DNA of 16,027 nucleotides from Promethearchaeota archaeon (lineage in GTDB: Archaea; Asgardarchaeota; Lokiarchaeia; Sigynarchaeales; SOKP01), in NCBI GenBank assembly GCA_019894875.1, contig JAGXNR010000062.1, positions 1 to 16,027 on the forward strand, in the 5' to 3' direction. Numbering within the stretch: position 1 is the first letter of the stretch; each line of letters opens with the position of its first letter. The position numbers and the translations under genes were made by a program. The notes under the pieces were generated by a model. That model made no database searches. It was not told where the DNA came from and was given only the letters and a program-made list of their open reading frames with translations. Positions 6,741-13,526 of this stretch are shown here, in pieces.

Positions 6741-7096
6741 AATTAGATCGTTTTATTAATATGATATTAATTTCTAATAAAAACTATTTTTTGATTTTGT
6801 CGGAAATAAAAGATTGTACTCTTAAATTATTGAGTTTTCCCTTTTATTAATGTTTCAATAAGAATTTTTGAAACTGAAATGATCCATTATTAAACCTTGT
6901 TAAATTTTTACTGATTACAGAATTAAAATATTGTCATATTCCATTTAATAATGCCTTGATATTTTTTTTTGAAAATATATTACATTAATCTACCTTTCAG
7001 TTAGAAATTTATGCGGAAATCTGAATCTAATTAAAAAATACGATATAACGGTATTTTTAAATTTTAGTAAAATCATCCCAGAGGTTTAAATTGTGC

Positions 7097-7215
7097 ATAT
7101 CAAACTTTTTTTAATAATATCTGTTAAAAAATGAATAATGATCAAAATTTTTCCTAAAAAAATAAATTAAAATATAAGCTCTTTAACTATTGTATTATAC
7201 AGAAAAGTTTGATAT
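7097..7215. repeat. 13-base perfect inverted repeat upstream of the TrmB-type gene
   Basis: ATATCAAACTTTT at 7097-7109 and its exact complement AAAAGTTTGATAT at 7203-7215 are 93 bases apart. The right arm ends just before a TATA-like element and 40 bases before the regulator's ATG. The arrangement suits an operator pair bound by a looping or dimeric regulator, perhaps the neighbouring gene product itself (autoregulation), but that is inference. Confidence 0.5.
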
Positions 7216-7218
7216 TGT

Positions 7219-7229
7219 AGATATAATTA
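7219..7229 (+). promoter_or_regulatory. candidate TATA box for the TrmB-type regulator
   Basis: GATATAATTAT is centred 32 bases before the ATG at 7256, suiting a leaderless transcript, and follows the right arm of the inverted repeat. An alternative, AAAATATAAG near 7169-7178, would give a longer leader. Confidence 0.35.
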
Positions 7230-7255
7230 TGGGCATAAAAGCTTGAAAACTGAGT

Positions 7256-8089
7256 ATGAGCGAGCTAGAAGAATCTGAAATTGAAGAAGCACTCCAGTCA
7301 TTAGGTTTCACGAAAAATGATTCTAAAGTATTACTTACTTTATGTAAGTATAAGATATTAAGCCCTGCTGATATTGCTAAACATTCCGGAGTAGATAGAG
7401 CCAGAGTTTATGATTCTTTGAATAGATTAATAGATAAGGGCTTTATACAGAAAGAACCTATTAAGAGGGGTGCGAATTATCAAGTTATTCCAATTGATAA
7501 AATTTTCAAAGTAATACGCGACCAGTATAAGCAAAGGATTGAAGATACCATAGTATTAGAAAAAATTATTGGGGATCTAGAGATAACGAAAGAAGAAACA
7601 GAACCCCGTGTTTGGGCAATCAATTCGAGATCAAAAATTAGAAAAAAGATAAAGGAATTAATAAATTCTGCTAAGGAACGTATATTTTTCATTATAACTC
7701 CTGATTTACTTATGAATGAATTAGGAGGATATGAATGGGTATTAAAAGAATTATGGAATAAGAAATTTTCTTCTGATCTTCAACTTGTTATTGCACTGAA
7801 ATATAATGAAACTTTAAAGGAGGAAATTAAAAAACTTCTGAAGATCTCTGTTACGATTCATTCGATAAAAGGTGATAATGTTATTCCTTTCGGATTGTTA
7901 ATTTCTGATAATCAATTTCTTCTGACTACCTTAGATCAAGTAAAAGAAGCGCCAGAATATACCTCAGGATTATGGTTAGAGAATGGTATGCCAAAACAGA
8001 TTATAGGATACGAGCACTTATTTCGATACTTTATTACAAGCCTATGTAGCGAGATTCAATTAACAACTAAAAAAATAATTACGAATTAA
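7256..8089 (+). CDS. TrmB-family transcriptional regulator
   Basis: A 277-residue DNA-binding protein. Residues 10-80 are a winged helix of the TrmB type: LGFTKNDSKVLLTLCKYK, then SPADIAKHSGVDRARVYDSLNRLIDKG (helix-turn-helix with recognition helix about 46-60) and a wing ending in NYQVIP. A helical, charged linker (83-112) probably forms a dimerisation coiled coil. The C-terminal part (about 115-270) begins SAKERIFFIITPDLL, the phospholipase-D-like regulatory fold seen in many TrmB relatives, used for effector sensing rather than catalysis. TrmB proteins usually control sugar or central metabolism; the ligand here is unknown. A large upstream region with a 13-base inverted repeat suggests autoregulation. 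The small GTPase follows after 141 bases with its own promoter. Confidence 0.87.
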   Translation: MSELEESEIEEALQSLGFTKNDSKVLLTLCKYKILSPADIAKHSGVDRARVYDSLNRLIDKGFIQKEPIKRGANYQVIPIDKIFKVIRDQYKQRIEDTIVLEKIIGDLEITKEETEPRVWAINSRSKIRKKIKELINSAKERIFFIITPDLLMNELGGYEWVLKELWNKKFSSDLQLVIALKYNETLKEEIKKLLKISVTIHSIKGDNVIPFGLLISDNQFLLTTLDQVKEAPEYTSGLWLENGMPKQIIGYEHLFRYFITSLCSEIQLTTKKIITN

Positions 8090-8188
8090 GTTCTTTAATT
8101 AAAATTAAAATAAAATTTAGTAATCTATTCAACAAAATTTAAATTCTAATTGACAACTATAGATGTTATAAGACAAAAATTAGGAAAG

Positions 8189-8197
8189 AATATATAT
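8189..8197 (+). promoter_or_regulatory. TATA box of the small GTPase gene
   Basis: AATATATAT is centred 38 bases before the ATG at 8231, giving a leader of about 12 bases. A G-run (TTGGGGGTAAT) lies between the two and may serve as a weak ribosome-binding site. Confidence 0.45.
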
Positions 8198-8230
8198 CTG
8201 TTAGATTTGAAAAATTGGGGGTAATATTGT

Positions 8231-8788
8231 ATGTCATATAGAGGAAAAGTTATCCTATGCGGAAATCCATCCGTTGGAAAGACTAGCATTTTAAATCGTT
8301 ATGTGGATGGTCTATTTAATGATAATTATAATCAGACAATAGGCGCTAATTTTTTGATAAAGGAAATTGAACTAAGTAGGGTAATGGATAAGTTAGATAT
8401 AAAAAATCCCAGATTGAAAAAAGATATAAAAGAATTCAAACTTTATTTCTGGGATATAGGTGGTCAGCCCGATAAATTATTTAGTAATGAATACTATTTT
8501 GTCCAAGCTGTTGGTGCTTTTGTTGTTTATGATGTTTCAAACAGAGAATCTTTTGACAGCATCGATTTTTGGATCTCTAAATTAAATGAGTTGAGTGGGG
8601 AGATTCCTTTTATAATCATTGGCAATAAAATTGATAAAAAAGATGAAAGGTTAGTGCCCTTAGAGGAAGCAAAGGAAAGAGCAGATTCCTATGATGTACA
8701 ATACATGGAAACTTCCGCGAAATCAAATGAGAATATCGATAAAGCCTTTGAATCTTTGTCAATCCAGATTTTAAATAATTACAAATGA
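8231..8788 (+). CDS. Ras/Rab-superfamily small GTPase with Arf-like G3 motif
   Basis: A 185-residue GTP-binding switch protein. All five G boxes are present: G1 GNPSVGKT (11-18), G2 threonine T36 in NQTIGANF, G3 WDIGGQ (74-79) with the catalytic Gln at 79, G4 NKID (132-135) and G5 TSAK (161-164). The order, the QTIGANF switch I and YDVSNRESFDSI (100-111) are Rab/Ras-like, whereas WDIGGQ is the form typical of Arf GTPases. An insertion of about a dozen charged residues (50-66) extends the loop between strands 2 and 3. The protein ends NNYK, with no C-terminal cysteine for prenylation, so any membrane attachment must be indirect. Such GTPases are abundant in Asgard archaea. TGA is its stop codon. 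Confidence 0.93.
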   Translation: MSYRGKVILCGNPSVGKTSILNRYVDGLFNDNYNQTIGANFLIKEIELSRVMDKLDIKNPRLKKDIKEFKLYFWDIGGQPDKLFSNEYYFVQAVGAFVVYDVSNRESFDSIDFWISKLNELSGEIPFIIIGNKIDKKDERLVPLEEAKERADSYDVQYMETSAKSNENIDKAFESLSIQILNNYK

Positions 8789-8875
8789 GGACTACATAAT
8801 CTTAAATACAAATAGTTATTTTTGACTTTAATAACTTGATCTAATAATTTTATTGAGATTTTATATTAGAAGATT

Positions 8876-9607
8876 ATGAGTTCTTTATTGATACCTGTGG
8901 CGCCCTTTTCAACAACGAAATCCCGTCTTAGGGATTGCTTTTCAGCGGAACAACGGAAACATTTTACAATTGCCATGTTTAAAGATCTAATCAACACTTT
9001 AGTTGAGGTAAACTGTTTTAAACATAAAATTGTATATTGTAATGCTCCAGAGATACTAGAGCTTGCAGAAGAGAATGGTTTAATTGGGATTAAAGAAGAA
9101 TTATCAGATTCTCCAAAATCTTTCGATGAAGTTATAAACGAGTTTAATGAAATTGCTGTTGATAGATTCAATGCTAAACAAACAACCATTGCATTTTTAG
9201 ATTTAATTTTGATCCAGGCTAAAAATCTTTATGAAGTTGATACACTAATACAAAAGAATCAGCTAGTCATCTGTCCTGCTATTCGTTCTGCGGGAATTTC
9301 AATATTAAGTAGGAATCCCCCTGATATTATCTCAACCTTTTTTTCAGATCCGAATACTCCTTCTTTAATTGCATTGCTTAGTAAGGCTTCTAAGAACGAT
9401 ATAAGCAAAATATTTATTTATGATTCTTTTAGAGCAGGATTTGATATGGATCTGAAACAAGATCTTGTTTTAGCTTATGAGTATTTGAAAATTTTTAACT
9501 TACGAGACACACATGTTTTTACATTCTTAAAAAACAATTTAAAACTCTCGTTTAAGAAAAAAAATATGAATGATAATCGTGATTTTGAGATACTAGAACG
9601 AAAGTGA
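8876..9607 (+). CDS. cofC: CofC-like guanylyltransferase (F420 biosynthesis), divergent
   Basis: CofC activates 2-phospho-L-lactate (or phosphoenolpyruvate) with GTP in the first step of F420 side-chain assembly. The N-terminus LLIPVAPFSTTKSRL (4-18) with K15, the following RKHFTIAMFKDLINTL, the aspartate in FLDLILI (D109), VICPAIRSAG (131-140) and YDSFRAGFDMDLKQDL (182-197) align in order with the family, which is a small Rossmann-like nucleotidyltransferase. Two blocks differ: the usual D-x-P-L is D-L-I-L, and the glycine-rich G-G-x-N segment is S-A-G-I-S, so substrate binding may be altered. A basic extension of about 35 residues follows the usual end. F420 would suit the Hdr genes nearby. 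It converges on the coiled-coil gene with a two-base gap and stops with TGA. Confidence 0.75.
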   Translation: MSSLLIPVAPFSTTKSRLRDCFSAEQRKHFTIAMFKDLINTLVEVNCFKHKIVYCNAPEILELAEENGLIGIKEELSDSPKSFDEVINEFNEIAVDRFNAKQTTIAFLDLILIQAKNLYEVDTLIQKNQLVICPAIRSAGISILSRNPPDIISTFFSDPNTPSLIALLSKASKNDISKIFIYDSFRAGFDMDLKQDLVLAYEYLKIFNLRDTHVFTFLKNNLKLSFKKKNMNDNRDFEILERK

Positions 9608-9609
9608 TA

Positions 9610-10842
9610 TTAAAAAGCAAATACGATATTTATTTTTACGCTCTCATTTAAAACTTCCCCTACTAGAACTTGAAACTCTTCTCTTTCAACTTTTAAAGCA
9701 CTAAGATATCGTAAGTAATCTTTATTTTTTCTATTATGGTCATTTTCAATATGTTCGAGTTTAACTGCATTTGAAGAGATTTGATTTTTCAATTCTGATA
9801 ATTTTTTTGCTAAACCTGCGGTTTCAATTTTTACCTCAATTTTTGTTATTTCTTCCCTAAATTGTAAATATTTTTCGATGTATTCTTGTAGTAGCTTTTC
9901 TTCAAATATTGAGGTAATTTGTTCGATTGTTTTATTTTTTGTTTCAGATTTAAGATTTAATTTATTTTCTTCTAAAGCATGCCTTAATTGAACCATCATA
10001 CTAGTAAATTTCGGTAAGTCCTTTCTCTCAGAGATGAGAATTCCAATTGGGTTTTTAAGAAAATCTCTTAAGTAAATTAAATCTACACCGGGAGCGCGAA
10101 TTGTATTTTTTTCTAATTCAAATTTAAATTTTTTTAAAGCCTTTTTAAAACCAATTTCATCATTTATTTTTAACTGTAATTGAAATAATCTGTTATTTCC
10201 ATCTTCTAATTCTTTAAATAAATTATTTTTTTCAAGTTCCACTAATCTTGTATTTAAATCTTCTTCAGTATTTTTTCTTTCTCCCAACTCTATTTCAAAT
10301 TGCTCCAGATCTGTTTTAGAGTTCTCAATATTATGCTTAAGTGAAAAAATTTTAGGTAATTTTTTCAATAGATATTCCGCATTTTTAAGTTCGGTATATT
10401 TTTTCCTAAGAAAATCGTCTAAAATAGCTTGTTTTTTACCCAATTTGCGGGTTATATAATTCAACTCTTTGATTTGAGGTTGAACTTCTTTCTGAATTTT
10501 TGGGAGGGATTTTCTAGCAATTTCATTAATGTTCGTGAAAAGTTTCTTTATAGAGTTTAATAAATCCGTTATAGAGTCATAGCTTATATCCTCTTCAGGG
10601 ACCTCAATCTCATCTATTTCCTTTCTAATTCTATCAGAAAAAAAATTCAGGGACTTCTGAGATTTCTGATCAATTTTATCTTCCCCAACTTCCATAAAAT
10701 GATCTATACATACTTTAATTTCGATTAAATTATCTCTAATCTCTAATATTATCTTTCTAGAAGCCCGTTTAACTTTTGAGAAAATTGAATTAATTTTTTC
10801 AGTATAAAATTCTTCAAAATCCTCTAAATCTTTTTCAATCAT
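9610..10842 (-). CDS. coiled-coil protein, 410 aa, downstream of serS
   Basis: I recognise no enzymatic motif. Most of the 410 residues are Lys/Glu/Leu/Ile-rich helix with heptad-like spacing, clearest at about 110-235 and 315-395. A short interruption around 244-285 (APGVDLIYLRDFLKNPIGI) may be a small globular element or a hinge. The C-terminus is a strand-like KINIVFAF. No signal peptide or membrane segment is visible. Start: ATG with AGGGT about four bases before it. The gene lies 17 bases after the seryl-tRNA synthetase stop on the same strand, so the two are almost surely one operon. The role could be structural or scaffolding, or assistance to the synthetase; nothing in the sequence decides. 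Confidence 0.7.
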   Translation of the reverse strand: MIEKDLEDFEEFYTEKINSIFSKVKRASRKIILEIRDNLIEIKVCIDHFMEVGEDKIDQKSQKSLNFFSDRIRKEIDEIEVPEEDISYDSITDLLNSIKKLFTNINEIARKSLPKIQKEVQPQIKELNYITRKLGKKQAILDDFLRKKYTELKNAEYLLKKLPKIFSLKHNIENSKTDLEQFEIELGERKNTEEDLNTRLVELEKNNLFKELEDGNNRLFQLQLKINDEIGFKKALKKFKFELEKNTIRAPGVDLIYLRDFLKNPIGILISERKDLPKFTSMMVQLRHALEENKLNLKSETKNKTIEQITSIFEEKLLQEYIEKYLQFREEITKIEVKIETAGLAKKLSELKNQISSNAVKLEHIENDHNRKNKDYLRYLSALKVEREEFQVLVGEVLNESVKINIVFAF

Positions 10843-10859
10843 TTTTACCCTATTTAGAT

Positions 10860-12149
10860 TTATTTAACTGGTTTTATAACTTTTTTCCCATTCATATACT
10901 TTTGAAGGACTTTCGGAATAGTAATTGAATGATCTTCGTTTTGATAATTTTCTAAAATACAACAAATGGTGCGTTCAGTGGCTATAGCAGTTGAATTTAG
11001 GGTGTGAAGAATTTCTTTTGCTTGAGTTGCACCAACCTTTCCCATTCTAATTTTTAATTTTCTTGCTTGATAATCTAGACAATTACTACAAGAAACTAGC
11101 TCTCGATAAGTTTCTGAGGCGGGGAACCATGCTTCTAAATCATATTTTTTCGCAGCATTATCATTTAACTCCCCCGATGCTATATTTACAATTCTATAAG
11201 GGAGTTCTAAATCTCGATAAATCTCTTCAGAATTCGATAATAATTCTTCGTGATATGTCCATGAATCATCGGGTATACAAAATATAAACTGTTCAACCTT
11301 TTCAAATCGATGAACCCTAAATATTCCTAATGTATCCTTACCATGTGAACCTGCCTCTCTTCTAAAACAAGAAGAGATTCCTGCATATTTAAGCGGTAAT
11401 ATTTCAGGATCGACGATTTCATTATAATGATAAGCTGCTAATGTTTGTTCAGAAGTTGCAATCATATAAAGGTCTTCTCCCTCGATTTTATAGAGTTGAT
11501 CTTCGAAATCTGCTAATTCTGCTGCTGCTTTCATAATCTCATGCTTTGTGAAAAAAGGGGTCCACATTGGAATGTAATTTTTATTTACAAGTTTTTCCAA
11601 GGCAAACCTTAATAGTGCTAAATTTAATAGTACAATATCTCCTTTTAAATAAAAAAATCTTGATCCTACCACCTCTGCTGCTTTTTTCGTGTCAGCTCCA
11701 CCAATTAAGGAAATTAAATCAACATGAGAGCGTGGTTTAAACTCAAATTTTCTTGTTTTACCTATACTACGTAGAATTTCATTAGATTCTTCTGTCTCCC
11801 CTGTCGGAACGGAATCATGCAAAATATTTCCGACGGCATAACGATATTCTTCTCTTTGTTCAAGAAATTTAATTTGTTGTTTTTCTAACTCATCAATTTT
11901 AGCTTTTATCTCTTTAGAAGTGTCAATAGCATCCTTGGCTTTCTGATTTTCTCCTTTCTTTTTGAAATGGGCTATCTGAGCAGAAATCTCATTCCTCTCT
12001 TTCCGGAAATCCTGTATTTTCTGTAAAACTTCTCGCCACTTCTTATCATATTCAAAAGTTTTCTCCGCATTTATAGGATCTTTAAATCGTTTCTTTTCTG
12101 AATTGATAATTTTCTCAAGATCATTCCGGAATAATTCAATATCTAGCAC
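10860..12149 (-). CDS. serS: seryl-tRNA synthetase (common, bacterial-type)
   Basis: A 429-residue class II aminoacyl-tRNA synthetase that attaches serine to tRNA-Ser and, where present, to tRNA-Sec. Residues 1-105 form the long antiparallel coiled-coil arm that grips the tRNA variable arm. The catalytic core has TSE (232-234) for serine binding, motif 2 FRREAGSHGKDTLGIFRVH (262-280) and motif 3 NSTAIATERTICCILENYQ (385-403) with R393. This is the ordinary SerRS, not the rare zinc-dependent form of some methanogens. The start is GTG at 12149 with GAGGG nine bases before it. It heads an operon with the coiled-coil gene. Serine on tRNA-Sec is the precursor of selenocysteine, so the enzyme would also serve the selenoproteins at the right end of the window. 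Confidence 0.95.
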   Translation of the reverse strand: MLDIELFRNDLEKIINSEKKRFKDPINAEKTFEYDKKWREVLQKIQDFRKERNEISAQIAHFKKKGENQKAKDAIDTSKEIKAKIDELEKQQIKFLEQREEYRYAVGNILHDSVPTGETEESNEILRSIGKTRKFEFKPRSHVDLISLIGGADTKKAAEVVGSRFFYLKGDIVLLNLALLRFALEKLVNKNYIPMWTPFFTKHEIMKAAAELADFEDQLYKIEGEDLYMIATSEQTLAAYHYNEIVDPEILPLKYAGISSCFRREAGSHGKDTLGIFRVHRFEKVEQFIFCIPDDSWTYHEELLSNSEEIYRDLELPYRIVNIASGELNDNAAKKYDLEAWFPASETYRELVSCSNCLDYQARKLKIRMGKVGATQAKEILHTLNSTAIATERTICCILENYQNEDHSITIPKVLQKYMNGKKVIKPVK

Positions 12150-12257
12150 TCTAAAAATCCCTCTTTTAAGATGAAAATGAATATTATTAATAAATTATGT
12201 TTATCCAAATTAATTTAATTTACGATATCACGTTAAAATTCAAAAAAATATCATAAT

Positions 12258-12443
12258 TTAATCATGCTGAATCCTATCAGCTAATGTCGATCGAGCTAAT
12301 GCGGTTTTAATTTTTCTTTTATCATACCCTACAGTCTCGATAATCTTCATTATCTTAATCCGTCTAGCTTTACCTTTCAAGCCTTCTTCCGCCATAAATT
12401 CCTTCGCATACTCTTCCTTCTTTGATTCTTCCGTTTGTGCCAT
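12258..12443 (-). CDS. small orphan protein, about 61 aa
   Basis: I do not recognise this protein. From ATG 12443 it begins MAQTEESKKEEYAKEF and continues as a highly charged helical protein with a basic middle (KGKARRIKIMKIIETVGYDKRKIKTAL) and the end LADRIQHD. It may bind nucleic acid or form a small helical bundle. The frame also has an ATG at 12467 and a GTG at 12479; the extra residues (KFFMKSSLLSY) are unlike the rest and no ribosome-binding site helps, so I prefer 12443 but not firmly. It follows the methyltransferase on the same strand at a short distance and probably shares its transcript. Confidence 0.55.
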   Translation of the reverse strand: MAQTEESKKEEYAKEFMAEEGLKGKARRIKIMKIIETVGYDKRKIKTALARSTLADRIQHD

Positions 12444-12496
12444 GTAAGATAATAATGAACTTTTCATAAAAAATTTCACGAGAATCGAAAGTATTT

Positions 12497-13258
12497 TTAT
12501 TTCTTATGACAGATTACGATCTGCCAGTTTGAATCTGAATTAAATGGTTCTTCATCAAAAGTTCCATATTTATGGTCAATTATAAATCCATTATAATAAA
12601 GCAACGCATCTAATTCTTGTGGAAAAAACATTCTTAGTTTCAATTTCTTAACGATTTCCTTATTTTTAATACTGGAATAAGAGGACACATTATTAATTTG
12701 AGTAGCCTTATCATAATAATTGCTTACGGTTACAACTACAGTTCCTTTACCATCAGGGTCTGGATATTTATCTATATCATATTTTTTTGAAGGATCTCTC
12801 ATTAAAATATCCAAATTGGGATTAAACACATTGAAAATTAATCTTCCATCCTGATTCAGATGGTCCTTTATACAAGTTAAACATTTTTCAATGTCTTCAT
12901 CCTCAAGTACCCAATTCATCGCAGCAGCGGGAATTATTATTACCGAGAATTTTCTACTTAGGTTAAAGTTTGTCATATCTGCTTCTATCCATTCAATTTC
13001 TACATTATTTTCTGATGAATTTCTTTTGGCTTGTTCTAACATTTTTACAGAGTAATCTAAACCAACGATTGATAATCCTTCTTTTGTAATGGGAATGGTT
13101 ATTCTTCCAGTTCCACAAGCTAACTCGAGAATAGGACCTCCATATTTTTTTGCGTGTTTTACATAAAATGGAACAGATTCATACGCATTTCTGCTCTTTA
13201 TCATATTATCATAATGCTGACCATTAATGTAAAAATAATCCTCATTATCCTCTTTCAT
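12497..13258 (-). CDS. class I SAM-dependent methyltransferase
   Basis: A 253-residue Rossmann-fold methyltransferase. Motif I is ELACGTG (45-51), followed by an acidic residue in GLDYS (D68) that would hold the SAM ribose and D94 in EADMTNF near the adenine. The strand IIIPAAAMNWVL (107-118) and the DGRLIFNVFNPN block (about 136-147) complete the core; the C-terminal half is a beta-rich extension ending NWQIVICHKK. It resembles the methyltransferase-11/25 group, whose substrates are usually small molecules, but the substrate cannot be read. GGTAATC precedes the ATG, one mismatch from the ideal ribosome-binding site. It is divergent from hdrA. Confidence 0.88.
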   Translation of the reverse strand: MKEDNEDYFYINGQHYDNMIKSRNAYESVPFYVKHAKKYGGPILELACGTGRITIPITKEGLSIVGLDYSVKMLEQAKRNSSENNVEIEWIEADMTNFNLSRKFSVIIIPAAAMNWVLEDEDIEKCLTCIKDHLNQDGRLIFNVFNPNLDILMRDPSKKYDIDKYPDPDGKGTVVVTVSNYYDKATQINNVSSYSSIKNKEIVKKLKLRMFFPQELDALLYYNGFIIDHKYGTFDEEPFNSDSNWQIVICHKK

Positions 13259-13526
13259 AATTAGATTACCATAAAACTCTTTTTTACAGTTATAAAATGC
13301 TAAAAATCATTCATATAAATTAAGAACAACTAACTATAAAGATCTTCTTTTAAAAAAAATGTTCGAAACCAGTTATTTGTTGTTTATTTTGTTTTCAATA
13401 TCAGTATTATGCAGCTTAATCAGAAAAAATAAATTCTTTCAATAATTTCATAAACCAATAAGATTTAATGTAATATTTCAATTAAACTAAAAATCAACGG
13501 TGAAGTTATACAAAAAGGTGGAATAA
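13259..13526. other. 268-base divergent intergenic region
   Basis: No gene is recognisable. It must hold the promoters of the methyltransferase (minus) and hdrA (plus), but the sequence is AT-rich throughout and I cannot single out one TATA box. A five-prime SECIS element was looked for here because one archaeal selenoprotein gene carries it there; I found no convincing long stem. Confidence 0.4.
13516..13521 (+). promoter_or_regulatory. ribosome-binding site that fixes the hdrA start at TTG
   Basis: AGGTGG lies five bases before TTG 13527, which follows an in-frame TAA at 13524. The TTG opens the family's N-terminal sequence RIGVYVC. No ATG exists in this frame until 13635, which is already inside conserved HdrA sequence, so the TTG is the real start. 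Confidence 0.65.

Larger units (their letters stand above)
6603..7255. other. 653-base non-coding divergent regulatory region
   Basis: No gene is recognisable on either strand; frames are short and AT-rich. The left end carries the histone ribosome-binding site, a TATA box and three TTCGAA palindromes. The right end holds a widely spaced 13-base inverted repeat and the TATA candidate of the TrmB-type gene. The middle (about 6745-7095) is simple AT-rich sequence in which I see no further structure. Confidence 0.5.

Noticed and set aside
8866..9189. Minus-strand ORF inside cofC
   Set aside because: Antisense shadow; Ser/Ile-rich with no pattern.
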